64,000 nucleotides of DNA from the NCBI RefSeq assembly GCF_932526225.1, contig NC_064036.1, forward strand, positions 5,711,519-5,775,518, in the 5' to 3' direction. The first letter of the stretch is position 1, and the number at the start of each line of letters is the position of its first letter. A program made the translations under genes and the position numbers. Of this stretch, positions 11,641 through 24,287 are shown piece after piece. The notes beneath the pieces are model-generated. The model had not been told where the DNA came from and ran no database searches. It saw only the letters and a list, made by a program, of their open reading frames with translations. The stretch comes from Nematostella vectensis (taxonomy: Eukaryota; Cnidaria; Anthozoa; Actiniaria; Edwardsiidae).

Positions 11641-11691
11641 GTGACGTCACACCGGAAGTGTTACGATTTTCTTACACCGGAAGTGACGTCT
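11641..11691. promoter_or_regulatory. CRE plus paired ETS-type sites at the Eph 3' end
   Basis: A perfect CRE palindrome (TGACGTCA) at 11,642-11,649 is followed by two direct copies of CACCGGAAGTG (ETS-like) about 25 bases apart; the second runs into another GTGACGTC. The right-hand copy overlaps the last codons of the Eph gene. More ACGTCA half sites lie at about 11,553 and 11,614. This is motif evidence only. Confidence 0.4.
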
Positions 11692-14600
11692 CTCGCTTGA
11701 GCTTGCCCTTGACCTCTCGGATGCTCTTTCGTATCTTGTTCTTGTGACCGATCAACTTGACCCCCAGCCCATCGAGATCCGGCTCCTCAGACTCCGCGAT
11801 GGTCTGTAGGTCTCTGTAACCCGCTTGCTTGAAATGCTCCGTGTACTGTCCCATCTTGATGCTGCCCAGCCACTCCTCCACTGTCGTAATCTCGGAATAG
11901 TCGATGTTGGGTTTCCTGTGGGTTGACACGTCAGACGATAGTCAGACATATAAATAGGCGGTTATGGCAAAGAACTAATACACATGGCCGCTCTCGTACC
12001 CAGGAGCATTGATAACAAGCACGCTAGGCATAATGGGAAGGGTAAAAAGTGTCCCTCAAAGTGTTAAACTCTTCCCATGGTCAATTGCTTAAACTTTGAC
12101 CTCCCCATGATGTGCTTAGTTTTATTTTAATGACAAGGACGCCTAGGAACAATGCCAGTGAGACAGCTCAGTGCTGTTATGAGAACAATGCCAGTGAGAC
12201 GGCTCAGTGCTGTTATGACAAAGTAGCAGATTGCCACTAAGGCATTGGCAGACATTCATAATGGCACAGCTTCTGGGCCACACGACAGTACTGTCACGAT
12301 ACCGACCCAAATCTTACAGCCCTGCACGTGGTCGACAATTTTTTGAAGATTGACCCTTGAAGAGCGAATGCAAAGTACGTCTTCGAGCGTGTACACTGCA
12401 AGCTCCCCTCTCGTGCCCAGTACAAAACGGCGCAATTACGAGCGGGGTTTAAAAAATGTAACGCACAGCAGGATGGATAGGACAAGACATAATTATTTGG
12501 CTTATTCGTATTTTTTTAACCCCTACTACAAGGCCTACAGAGGCAGTGACTGTTCCACTCTCGCTTTTCTTTCCCTTTGCCTTCACTTGGTAATACCCGG
12601 AAACGGCTGGTATAAACAAGGTTCTTGGTATTAATACTTACGATTGGATGACGGACTGGTTGTCCTTGAGTTTCTCGGGTGAGCGTATCAGCGAATCGAG
12701 CTGTTTCACGATCAGGGCGAATGAGGGTCTCTTGGTTCGGTCGGCATCCCAACACTCCAACATGATCTGGTGAATGACCTTGGGACAGCTCTGCAACACC
12801 AAAAAACGGAGCATTAGTGACACAAGTATGGTCTGGTAAATGCAGGAACGGATCCTTCTTTTGGTACCCAGGGCATCGAGGTCAGCGAAACAAGGCGAGA
12901 GAACGAGGCGGCGGAGGGGGAGGGGGCGGAAAAAGAAAAGAAAAGAAAGAAAAAAGACGTGCCCCTACACCCTCCCCCTCCGCCGGCTTTGTTCCGCCAC
13001 GTTCTCGCGCCTACGACCTCGACGCCATGCATTGTCGAAGATCCAGCGTACTTTGCGGGCGCTCCCAAAGGAGCGAGAATGACCTTTGAGAGCGCCCGCA
13101 AAGTACGCTGGATCTTCGAGCATGGACGCTATGGGTTCTCGAGGATGAAACGGATCCAGGAGGTAAATTGGGGGGGGGGGGGGGGGGGGGCAAACACTTT
13201 GATAATTTATTTGTAAGAACAATACATGCGCATTAGTAATTGGACAGGCTCTGCAACAGCAATCTGATCAGTTCCCCTAATGCGCAACTTTGCAAAGAAA
13301 TTCACTTGTACGTGAAGACGTGTGTCAAGTCTTAGTCTCATTTTCAAGCTAAATGTTTGTGCAGCCGTCACCTTAAAGAGCCATCGTCAACCACAAATTT
13401 GTTATGTGTTTATTTATTATTGAAAGCACGTTATGTGTTAAAAACGCAAAATAACCATCTAAAAACAAGGTTTAATACTTTATATACCAATTCCAATTGA
13501 AAATATCGCACTGGCTTCCCAAAATCAGCCGATGGAAATGGATGCACTTTGCTAAAATGACAAAATGTCGGCTGACAGAGGCTGTATAAAAATACGATAT
13601 ATTGTTCAGATAACTTACCATTGGTGGAGGAAGTCTATACCCAGTCTCCACTCGGTCCATTACTTCGAAGTTGCTCCAGTCCCAGTAAGGTCTCTCGGCA
13701 AAAGAAAACGTCTCCCACAGTAAGATGCCGTAGCTCCAGACATCGCTAGACGTGCTGAATTTCCTGTACTTGATTGCCTCTGGCGCGGTCCACCGCACGG
13801 GGATCTTGCCACCCTACCCAATAAAGAGATGTCAGCAAGACTAGCCACGATAGCTTAGTATTAAGGGCTTCGTCTTTCGCAGGCAAAAGGACCAAGGTTC
13901 GAACCTTGATCAGGTCAACTTCAGATTTTTTACTGGTGTAAAAACCTGCCTGTCTACAGTGGGGACTGTGACCTGTATCGAAGAAGGTAAGAAACTGCTG
14001 TGGACGCTGACCCGTGGTTCGCTGTCCTGTGGTCGTCTGGGGACATTGTCCCTAACCTCAGTGACAAGTGACTTCTTCGGGACAAGCCGGATCTTACTGG
14101 AATCTCATAAGCTGAGTCTTCTATCTCTCGGGACAACCCGAAATCTTACCGAAGTCTCATACGCCGAGTCTTCTAGTTCTCGGGACAAGCCGAAGTCTGC
14201 TACTTTGCATACTAACGTCTCGGTTACAAGGATGTTACGAGCTGCCAGATCCTGAAGATGGAGAAGAAAAGAAGTCATATTGCATCAAAAATCTCACCGT
14301 ATCGCATGATATACTTGGTAGGGTACATTACACAGCCCTGACCTTAGAACCGTATTACAGACAAATTTGAAGGAGCACTTGTTCAGATAAAGAGTGATTT
14401 TGTTATCACTTTGGTATGCTTGATAGCAATAAAAAACGTGCAAATTAACTTAAAATAACCATCCAAATTGACCTTTGTTCTTTCAGAGAAATACAATATA
14501 GAGGTTTGAAAATCTCAAATCGAGCTTATGGAAGTGGATTAAAAATAGTACGTTTAGGTTTCGGTACAGGCTGTAATTTACCCAAAATATTGAAACTACA

Positions 14601-17600
14601 TTGTGTAAAATAGATCATATTCATATAATCCATTTCGCGGTAAATTTATTCCTTTTTTTTTATTGCACTTGGGTGAGGTGAACAAGGATATTGCATTTTA
14701 TTTGCATTTGCGCAACAACCAGAAAAGTAATCACTTTTCTCTATTTTAACTTAGCGGAAATACACGGCGATAGCAACCCAACAAAACGTATTTGCCTGGA
14801 TAAGGGGAGAATACGATTGGTTCGGTTGGTATTTGAGTGACGTACCCTGTGTACGAAATTCATCTCTGACAAGTATTTCATTCCGGAGGCAATTCCTCTA
14901 GCCATCCCCATCAACTGAATTAAACTCAACTTGCTGTCCATTTTCTAAATGAGAAAAGCAAGCTTTATGTAATAGAGAAATTATCACAGTTCAGGAGGAA
15001 ACTTCACAACAACAATAAGTCAGGGGCTGATACAGGGGGTGGATTGGGTGGATATCCACCCCCCTTTTTGAGCACAAAAAAAATCACTTTGTTTGAAAAA
15101 ACTACAGGGAAGGTACTGTCCATGTGCCATCGCCTGCTTGACCTTGCTGACGCGACAAATTTAATTCAGCTTGAAGTATTGTTATATTTATGTGACCTAC
15201 CAAGAACCACTGGATCAGATACAAGCCGTCTATTCGGCAGTTACCCACTCCCTATTTTGAAATCCTGGATCAGCCCCTGTTAGTGATTAACATTTGGTAA
15301 TTTATTAAACATATTTGAATGAAAATATCTCCGTTACTTAATTGCAACCATGGAAATGGATGCTTTGTGTGACTCGGTTTTGTACAAAAACCAGGGGTTT
15401 CATTAGGCCTGGTGGCCGGCGGGACCGCAAGCTATTCTCCACCGAGCGCCGGCTACTTTAAAAAAAAAAGTTGATTTAAGTTTTATTTGAACTAATAATA
15501 AAGTAACTTCCACCTAGTACTTATCAATCTCCATTGCCTACTCTGAAACTCAAAGAAACCCCTGAAGAACATAAAAAGGATGCATGATAAGCCTTCTTCC
15601 ATGCAATTATTACCTTAAGGAAGTTATCCAGAGATCCATTACTCATGAATTCTGTTACTATCATCAGTGGGTGAGCTGAAATGGGTTAAGTGGCACATCA
15701 TGAAAAAACAACAAAAACAGTAAAAACACCAGCAATAGCACCAAAAACAACAACAAGAGCAACAGCAAGAATAGCAACCAATGAAATAAAAGCTACACCC
15801 AATCTTACTCCTTCAACACTCACTTTTCTATACCACAGACTCACAGAACTGCCAAAACCTTACAAGCTACAAGAAGATAACATTTGACTCGCAGAACTGC
15901 CCAATACCTTACAAGCAACAAGGAGATAACATTTGACTCACAGAAATGCCAATGCCTTACAAGCTACAAGAAGATAACATTTTCTTTTCAATACCACCAC
16001 TTTCAAAAAGATAACATTAAGATCATGGAAATGCCAAGAGCACACAAGCTACCCTTAATCTTACTCCTTTGACACTTACTTTTTGATACCACCCCTTCCA
16101 AGAAGATAACATTAGGATCACAGAATTGCCCCATGACTGAAGCCTCTGACAGGAAGTCGCCTCGGTTCTTACTAGTCGACCCTTGCTGTAGATACAACAT
16201 TAAAACATTAAGTCATAGTGAATGAACAATAATTATATCAATATATTAAAAAGCAGCATTTTGGCAGCTCTGTTCAAATGATAGTCGAGTTCTAATTTAG
16301 TCTAATTTTCCTAAATAGATTAATTGTCAATTCAGGCTTGCTAATTCGTAACAGCAACTCATGAAGCAAGGTACATTTTTTTTTGCTTTACCTTGAGTGT
16401 TTTGATGGCTACGGGTATAGTATTCTCCCCAGGACGTTTCAGTGTTCCTTTGTAAACATCACCAAATTCACCTATAGTAAAGTACATCAATAAATAACTT
16501 CAACTGTCAATATCTTTATAGATAATCAATATCTTCGGCATCCTTATTACTAACAATACCCTCATCATTAACTCATAAAAAGAACATCTTCATAATTATT
16601 ATAATCATCATCAACATCAATTGTCATCAATTAAATAATTAAATTATTAAAAATATCACCTTAATAATTAAGTGAAATAATCATCACCTAACAACAACAT
16701 AACTATTCGTAATAGTAAAAAAACAATACATACCTCCACCAATGACCTTTTCTAGTTTTAGCCATCGTTTGTCAAGTTCTTTTGCAAAATTTCTGAGTGC
16801 CTCTTCTGGATCATTATAATTGCTTGGGTCGATATAGACACGCTGTCCACATGTTGGCAAATCAACTTCAGAGACAAGAACATGTGTAAATAGCATAAAA
16901 GAACTAATAGTGTTGTAAGGTTTGTGACACATGGAGTTGAGAGTGACAGCTGGTACTGATAGCCTAGATTTAAAATTTGACACTTATGTCCTCTTAACTG
17001 ATGATGTAAAACCTCAAAATGCTGTCAGGTGAGGGTTACAAAACGCAATAGGGAAAGACATAAAAAACCCACTATACCTGTTTTTATGAAGTGTTTATTA
17101 AATACACCGGGAGGGGGGGGAGGGAGGATATTGAGGGGGGGGGGCAACAAAAAAATTTTAAACACCAAAGGGGGGGGGGCTCTGAGAAGAAAAGGTCCTC
17201 TAAGGGAAAAAGAAAGAAAATTTTTGGGTTCTAAGGGGGGGCACCGAAAAAAAATTTACAATGAAAGGGGGAAGTAAAAATCTTCCCTCCCCCCCCCTTG
17301 GTGTAATTAATGAACACTCCCTTATCTAGGTTTCCTAAATCATGATTTTTAGCAATTCAGATAATTTGATCGACCTCTGAAAATGTGTTGGAATGCCTTC
17401 TTTTTGATGTACTGTATGAATAAATGAACAAGTCTGTAACAATACCTTGTCCATCTGCAAACTCTACAGTGGGAACCTTGAGCATTTTCTTCTGTCTGCT
17501 AACCAAACCACAATTAGAAATATAACATTCAAGCCTGAAAATGTGTCCTTTCTATGACCATTTTATATTTTCACTTACAGTCTGACTAGAAATAATATAT

Positions 17601-20600
17601 ACCAAGTTGTAATATTTGCCCAGGATTGACAGATTTTATGACTTATATATTTTGAGATTGCAGGTTTGTGGGTTTAATTTTTCCATTTTCCATAATTTCC
17701 ACCCTGACAGTGTTGAGTTTCAGTCATTTCCAAACCCTACTTTATCAGTTTCAGTTGTCAAAATATTTATACTTTCCAAATCTTTAACAATGACTGTTAG
17801 ATCCCGCTGCATTGTTTAAAATGGAGCCTTAATATTTAACATGCACAATGATTGTACCTTTTCCAAATGAAGACAGCGCATCCAACCACAAGAACAATGA
17901 TAAACACAATTACAGGAATTCCAATGGTCAAGGCCATTTTTTGAAAATCTGCACTTTTTTCTAAAATAGAAATGGAGAAATAAAAGTAAGGAAATACTGT
18001 ATACCTAAAATGTCTTACTGAGGGAGTATGTGCTGAAAGGACACTATTATTATGAGTGAAGCTCATATATACATGTGTTTGCTACCATTTGCCTCCACCC
18101 ATAATCTGAACATTATTGTTCCATTAGTTTATGTTTCAAACATGCATGTCTTGTTGTGAAATGTTTTGCTAGCTTCATGTTCTCTGATTGCTAAAAATAA
18201 CAGTACAATATAAACACTTAAAACAGTAGTATATCAGCCAGCAAATAAACAAAACAAATAATTCTTCAAAAACGAGCATGTTTTAAATATAACATAAAAA
18301 AATAATCACAGCTGATGGATGCATATGGTAGTATTTTCCATTTCCTGAAATCTAAAAATAAATGTGAATGACAATTTCCACAATAACAGTATAAGTCAGT
18401 TAAAGTATATTAAGTACAGTATATTGTATATTTATAAAAATCCTGAAATACCTAACACAGGGCTTCCGGAATTACGCAGAAAGGACTCAAAATTATGCCG
18501 GATTCTTTGCTAAATTACGTGCTAAATTACGCGGAAAATCAATCATTACGCAAAAAATTACGCGTTGGCAATAATTTGGCAATACATTTTTTCTTTAAAA
18601 ATCAAAATTTTGCGGGATTCTTTACTGAATTACGCGCTAAATTACACGGAATATCAACTGTTAAGCCCAAACTACATTTTGTACCAAAGGAAAGCATGAA
18701 ATAACTTGAAAAGGTTATTTTCTTGCATGCAAATATCTTAGGCCAATTAAAAAAGGTATTTTATTATTAGTCCTAGGCCTTGGCGGGTTAGCAAAGAACG
18801 CCTAGTCATTTTATTTGTTTTCAAAATTCAGTTTGAAATATTGCACTCTTACGAAGAATCTCTCTTTTTTTTACGAGAAATAGAGGTAAGAACCCTAAAA
18901 GAACACATCAGCTGTGCAATTGAATGTTTTGTCTTTCAAAATTTAGCCAAATTACACGGATTACGTGGAAATTTGTGGATTATGCAGATTACGGGGAAAA
19001 AGCCAAATTACGTGCTTCCACACAAGCCGTTATTCCAGAAGCCCTGCTAACATTTTTTTACTGCCTTACCTTGATTGGCAGGTGGCTTCTTAGAACCTGT
19101 AAAATAGGTTTGAATCACTTTAGCACAACATCCCAACAAAATAAGAACAAGTATTGATGTTACTGTAAAGTGCAAAACATACTTCCATGTCTACCTACTG
19201 TATAAAAAAATTATAATAATGTATTTATAAACTTTACTAACCACAACAGAAATTAAGAAATCCTCCTGTTTTTTTTTTTTTAAGTTCAAGTCAATATTCA
19301 ATGATGTCCTTCTCATATCTTAATTGGCTAATTTTCTAAAGACTTGGTCTCCTGGCTGTGATAGCAGCACATGTTGGATTGTATGGGCTTGTTCAATTCT
19401 TAAATCACTAATATCTATCATACCCACCTTTTCCAGTCATCACAAAGGCTTGCGCAAACTGCCACATCTTCCTATCTGCAACTTTGTTCAAATCCGTCAC
19501 TGTATAAACCTTGAACATGTATTTTGTTTCTGGAGAGAGCCCTGCTATTGTTGCATTTGGCTGTACAAGACCACTGCGGCCAGGATCATAACTAACTGGA
19601 TTTTTCCCACACTGAACCACACATTTGGTATCTTTCTCGTCAGTGCATACAAAACAGTCTATTTCGTAACTGATGCCCTCTGACATTGGTGTGACTGGTG
19701 TCCATGTTAGTCTCACAGCTGTGGAGTTTAAAGCACTGGCATTTGCATACCTTGGTCCATCAGGAAGGGCTGCAGAAAAAGTTTAAAATTAAGTTAGACA
19801 CTTAACTGAGTAATAGGGAACCCATTATCCCAGGAATAAAAAATAAGAACATTATTCATTTTATGGAAAGTTGAACAGCTAGCAATCCAAACAGCACAGA
19901 GCTACTTACGCTTGCATGGTACTGTCATGTTATGATTGAGCAGACGGAAGTATTCATTTCTACAGACACACTCGGTTCGCAGCGTGTTTGGTTGGGCGTT
20001 TTCTGGGCATGGTCGGCAGCCAGTATTGCTAAGGGTAGACTTGAAATTTCCTGGTGGACAACCTGTAATATTAAGAAGAAATTTCAAAATTAATCTGCGA
20101 CTAAATCAACACAAAATAATAACCGATGCATAAGGCATAAAAAAGCAACTCTTAAATTTTTACATCATTCCCTAAGAAATTCTTGGTCAGCAGGGCTATA
20201 AGCCCTGTGTTTCAAACACACCTAAATTGGAAAGATTTCTACTAATTGTTAACCACAAGGCAAATGTGCCATAAATATTTGAACAAAAATCCTAAATCAG
20301 CAACCAAATTATCCATTTGAACTTTATTCAAACCACAGAATTGAGCTCTCTGTGCAATAGGATCTTCAAACACACCATTCTACCACTAAGGTTTGGTTTT
20401 ATGAAAATACAAACAAGGATACTCTCACCTAAGGAACCCATGTTATAAATGAAACTCTAAGAAAATAAAGTGGAAGTATGTTTTTCACGAGAAATCAATG
20501 TTTAAACAACTCTATTAATTCATCAATATATACACCCTTCTTTTAAATCATAATAAACATACCTTTACAATCATTGTTAACTTTGTCATAGGCATAACCC

Positions 20601-23600
20601 TTCTTGCAATAACACTTGACATCCCCACTCAAGTTCCAGTTCCCATCACTTGTACACACCGCCGTCAGCGCAGTAGTGTTCACAGAGTTTTCACTAACGC
20701 ATGTACCTTCCACTTTTTTCTGAACAGAATCACTTAATGGTGACACAGTTCTCACAAAATCTACAAGAATTCCTCCTCTCGGTGGACAAAAATTAAAACT
20801 CACGACTACTTTTGTGATGCTCATACAAGCACCCTGGTCATAGAATGCTAGGAATATCCCTTCTTTCCTGGGAACCAAAGATACTAGCATGGTGTTCTTA
20901 TCAGCATCTGTGGCTGGCCCAGATGGTAAATGGGTAACATTAGCTTTTCGTAACCATGTAAATGGCATCGTTGCAGGATCAGGTGATGGTTCTGATTGAG
21001 ACGCATGGTATACATATAAATTAAAAGTCTCTTTACAAAATTTACTCAAGTCTTTGCACTTCCTTATTGTGTAAATAACCTTGATGTCCACACGTTTGGC
21101 ATCCTTTGCATTGATATAGTCTGTTCTTAGCCAGTTAGTCGGCTCTTTACTGGATGACACATCACAGACAGAGTATTGATTAGAGGAACCACTATGTAGC
21201 CACTAAAAACAAAAGATATGCATAATCACATGATCATAAATTACAGTTCAGTGGTAGCTCTATTAGAAATACAATACAGTGGTAGCTCTATTAGAAATAC
21301 AATACAATGGTAGCTCTATTAGATATACAATATAGTGGTAGTAGTTATTCAAAAGGCCACCTTTAGGCCAGACTGTTGACTAATGGGGACTGATGCAGCA
21401 TTCATTTCAAAAGAAATACTTGGACTTGAATATGGACTTTGTAAACTAGATATCTAATAGAGGTACCACTGCAACTGGCATTTGTACACTGATGGCTTCA
21501 AGAACAAAATATAAAAAGGTTGGGTCAAACTTGAATGATGGTAGATATTACTTAGGAGTTTTTGGGCTTTCTCAGCAAGAATATCTGGGAAATACCCTTG
21601 CCAATACAAAATTCATTTTTCATTCAAAATAGAATAACCACCCCCATTTACACAAATTTTACCAAGGTCAAGTTATCAGGCATTCTGTATCATATTCCAA
21701 TAAATCTTAATTTCTTGATTACTATTTTCTATGCACTTTATAGGAGTGGAGATATCTTTTACATGCCCTAATAAAAAATCTAATAAAAAATTAACATCTT
21801 AAAAAAAAAACATTTGTTCAGGCATATAAATAAGTCAGTTCTGGCTGCTAACGGTTCTAAAAAAAATTCCACAAAATGCAAAGATTGATGAAAACAATAA
21901 GTTAAGCTCAAAACTTACATTTGCTATTTGACCAGGAACAGATTTTCCAGTTATACTCCACCCTGCCCGAGGACCGTCAAGTAAGATATCTGTAAAAAAA
22001 GGAAACATATTCAGCTATTGTTGATGCATTTGAATGTATTTTGAAAAAAATAAGGGAAAGTTCATTTATTATCCCAAGGGGGGGGGGGGGGGGGGGCGTG
22101 AGGATACAGTGGGGGGGCCTCGAAAAATTTCAGAAGTCTAAAGGGGGCGCGTCAAAAGTATTTGGATTTAAAAAGGGGGGTCACTGATTCTTTTGGGTGG
22201 TGTCTATTATATAATTTCACAAAGTGTCAAATCAGGCTTCTTGGTTTAACTTGTCTTAGTTTGGGAGCAGTTATTTGCATGCACAATCCAGGAGTCCAGG
22301 ATACATATTAAGCCACGTTTTTTTCTATGCAATGCAAACCTGTATACACAAAAATAATTGGTATATTACTGGATCAGGGACCACATGGGGCATACTTAGG
22401 GAAAATAAGGATTTTGAAAGACCAAAAATTACTGGATTAAAAATTACTCTTTTATCTAAATACTGTCTTCTTATTTTGAAAATACAATCATGCATACATT
22501 ATCTCATTCTTAGCAATAGAATTGAGCTATTTTTATCCAGGAATGGATTGAATTTCACAACAATACAAGCTGATTTAATCCCTTTCCAAGATTTACATCT
22601 AATTTACATATACTTTTGTGATACAAAATTCTGGCAAACAACTTAGAACCCGATTTTTTTTAACATTTATAAGCCGTGGCCTTATATACCTTAGCAGGTA
22701 TTTTGGTGATTTTTATGTAGGTCTAATAGTCAAATTCCCTTTCAATGGATAAGTTTTAGGATAGGAAAACTTTTCACAGATTGGTCTGGAAATATGAACA
22801 TACTTAGGGCAGTAAGTGGCATATAGTTTTCAAGGGCACAAACAGGTACAAATTAAGTGTCCACTAAAACACTAAAGATGAAAACTTGTAAACATTTCCA
22901 CCGACTAAAACACATGCATTTCATATGCATGGTAATAGCCTGGAAAGGTGGGTCGTTCGATTTTTTGGTGTAAAACATGATTATATCATTATTAGCAAAA
23001 AAAACAATTATATATTAAAAACGTAACTAAAAATGTCAGAGCCTTTTTAGACACTTTTTATATTTGTAACCAATCATTTAGTTCAAAAATACCATGACCA
23101 AAATAATCGATTAAAAAGCAGTGTAGAGTTTCAATAGTCATTTAGAGGTCGTGTTACGCTATGGAAACCAAAATGAATATTAGTAGAGATAAACGCACCA
23201 GATGGTAAATTGTCGATCGCTAACAATAGTCGAGCGATTTTCTATTATCGCTGAAGACCAATTATCGGACTTGCCTTTTAGATTTCTACTCGTGACTAGG
23301 ATAAAAAAATCCATAATGCGCAAATTTATCTACAAAATAATTGAGCACAGGAAATAACAAACTATTTGAATTCTGAATTTTATTATACTGCGACAAAAAG
23401 CATTTCTGTGTTTAACGTTCCGGAAAATGCAATTAAGAACCCCATGTGTTGAATACACAAGTTTATACCAGATATACCATCTTTTAGCATCTCATGTCTG
23501 CGCTAGGCTTCTAGAATTCCAAATCGTGATTGCTCAGCGAAATAATTATGTTGACTTTATCCTGAGAAGAATTGTGTGTGAATAATGAAGTCTGCACTTG

Positions 23601-24287
23601 AATGAATATTATGTTTTGGAAATTACTGGGCATGGCCGACAGTAAAGAAAACCTTTGATCTGTCGGATGGAATTTGAAATCAGCAATATTTTAGTGTGTC
23701 GATTCCAAAAGACCACTGGGGCAGTCAAGCGCGGCTCACAGACCACGGCAAAGTGGTTATCGAAAACAATAAAACTATGTCAAATCGTCCGCTACAAAGA
23801 TAAGTTAGGTTTCGTCACTAACTTAGTATACACACTAATTTCTGGAGTCTTCAGGGGGTAATCGGTTGCAAGATGGACGAATGGCTAGCCGCAAATTGCT
23901 TCACTGTCCAAGATTTAACGATAACACACAAGATCAAGAAAACCCGAATCGCATAGACTCGCTTTTAAAATAATTCCCCAAAATTAGTACTAACCAGCTT
24001 AGAAGACAAGAAGAATATTTCTAATAAAAGTGTTTACTATTCAGGCGGGTTTCGGGAGTTTAGCGAAACCCAAACATGATGTTTAATATACGTGAAAGGA
24101 ACGAAATGCCGTATAAAAGAATGATCGCTGACGGCTCTCGACACAACTCACTCACAAAATCACGTCCACCGAAATGTATGTTGAATAATCGCCAAGGTAT
24201 CTCACCTGTGTCTGAAAGTACGGCTGTGAATGTCCCAAATACAATAAAAATCCCCAAGATCGGCCATTGAGTACGAAGTCGTTCCAT
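11672..24287 (-). CDS. Eph receptor tyrosine kinase
   Basis: Seventeen exons splice in frame to 878 aa: 24287-24206, 21989-21919, 21202-20563, 20062-19910, 19769-19428, 19096-19070, 17960-17858, 17495-17446, 16865-16734, 16471-16392, 16185-16080, 15675-15614, 14944-14846, 14251-14150, 13813-13619, 12790-12642 and 11915-11672. Domains: signal peptide 1-25; ephrin-binding domain ~30-215 ([17 protein letters not shown]); Cys-rich/EGF-like ~216-315; one FN3 ~317-428; TM 447-471; juxtamembrane tyrosines 500 (YIDP) and 506; kinase ~525-790; SAM ~805-870; C-terminus SLPV, a class II PDZ-like end. The kinase has GGGEFGDV, Lys557, HRDLAARN (D650), DFG 668-670 and activation-loop Tyr680, so it should be active. 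Ephs normally have two FN3 domains; I find no exon for the second. It binds ephrins at the cell surface in contact-dependent signalling. Start chosen for the signal peptide. Confidence 0.95.
12146..12220. repeat. Two-copy 37-bp tandem repeat
   Basis: 'GAACAATGCCAGTGAGAC(A/G)' followed by 'GCTCAGTGCTGTTATGA' occurs twice in a row, with one base difference, in the last intron of the Eph gene. Confidence 0.85.
13035..13119. repeat. Long perfect hairpin in an Eph intron
   Basis: Arms of 30 bp at 13,035-13,064 and 13,090-13,119 are exact reverse complements. After one mismatch they continue for six more pairs, leaving an ~11-nt loop. Weaker inverted similarity continues outwards, and GGATCC phrases lie near 12,848 and 13,152, so this may be the core of a foldback element of ~330 bp. 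A G run (13,171-13,190) follows. Reading frames here look alike on both strands because of the palindrome. Confidence 0.9.
13843..13960 (+). mobile_element. tRNA-derived SINE fragment
   Basis: 'GATAGCTTAGTATTAAGGG' resembles a Pol III A box and 'AAGGTTCGAACCTTGATC' is a good B box about 45 bases later. The tRNA-like part lacks a convincing acceptor stem, and unrelated sequence follows. It lies in an Eph intron, antisense to the gene. Confidence 0.5.
14064..14197 (-). repeat. Activation-loop exon fragment tandemly duplicated into the intron
   Basis: The 3' half of the Eph exon 14,150-14,251, including its GT donor, is repeated downstream in the same intron. Copies of GG(C/G)TTGTCCCGA start (minus strand) at 14,191, 14,139 and 14,088, spaced 52 and 51 bases. 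The second copy retains the GAAGACTC…TATGAGA core and a GTAAGAT donor; the third is partial. Because 52 is not a multiple of three, read-through from the first donor reaches a stop. Confidence 0.85.
15021..15279. mobile_element. MITE with CAGGGGCTGAT ends
   Basis: The termini CAGGGGCTGATACAGG and CCTGGATCAGCCCCTG are inverted repeats with one mismatch. The interior is ~260 bp and has no meaningful frame. It lies in the Eph intron between exons 14,846-14,944 and 15,614-15,675. Confidence 0.75.
15392..15564. mobile_element. Short MITE with CAGGGGTTTC ends
   Basis: CAGGGGTTTC at the left and GAAACCCCTG at the right form perfect 10-bp inverted termini of a hAT-like type. It lies just upstream of the Eph exon at 15,614-15,675 in plus coordinates. 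No clear target-site duplication is visible. Confidence 0.6.
17087..17321. mobile_element. Harbinger-like MITE, G/C-tract family
   Basis: Imperfect inverted ends (left GAAGTGTTTATTAAATACACC; right GGTGTAATTAATGAACACTCCC) are flanked by TTA on both sides, which fits a 3-bp TWA target-site duplication. The interior is dominated by G runs. Related ends occur at about 22,053, 35,590, 36,368 and 58,715. Confidence 0.65.
18458..19046. mobile_element. hAT-like MITE in the Eph ectodomain-TM intron
   Basis: The ends CAGGGCTTCCGGAATTACG and GTTATTCCAGAAGCCCTG are imperfect inverted repeats, flanked on both sides by CTAACA as a target-site duplication (6 bases exact; hAT duplications are usually 8). 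The interior has many AATTACGCG-like subterminal motifs and no transposase frame. It occupies most of the intron between the short linker exon and the TM exon. Confidence 0.75.
21247..21345. repeat. ~30-bp tandem repeat
   Basis: About three copies of 'GTGGTAGCTCTATTAGAAATACAAT' and close variants lie just upstream of Eph exon 3 in its intron. Confidence 0.85.
22053..22320. mobile_element. Partial Harbinger-like MITE
   Basis: It begins with GGGAAAGTTCATTTATTATC preceded by TAA. A long G run follows, then 'CACTGATTCTTTTGGGTGGTGTCT…' and 'GCATGCACAATCCAGGAGTC', which match the element at 35,590-36,368. The far inverted end is not found here, so it is either truncated or recombined. The rest of this Eph intron (to 24,205) shows nothing I can name. 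Confidence 0.6.

Noticed and set aside
12814-13222. Overlapping frames on both strands sharing the peptide RKVRWIF
   Set aside because: Caused by the perfect hairpin, which makes both strands read alike; A/G-rich low complexity elsewhere.
13843-13960. A true tRNA gene
   Set aside because: A and B boxes are present but no acceptor stem closes; fits a SINE better. The same holds for 61,391-61,460.
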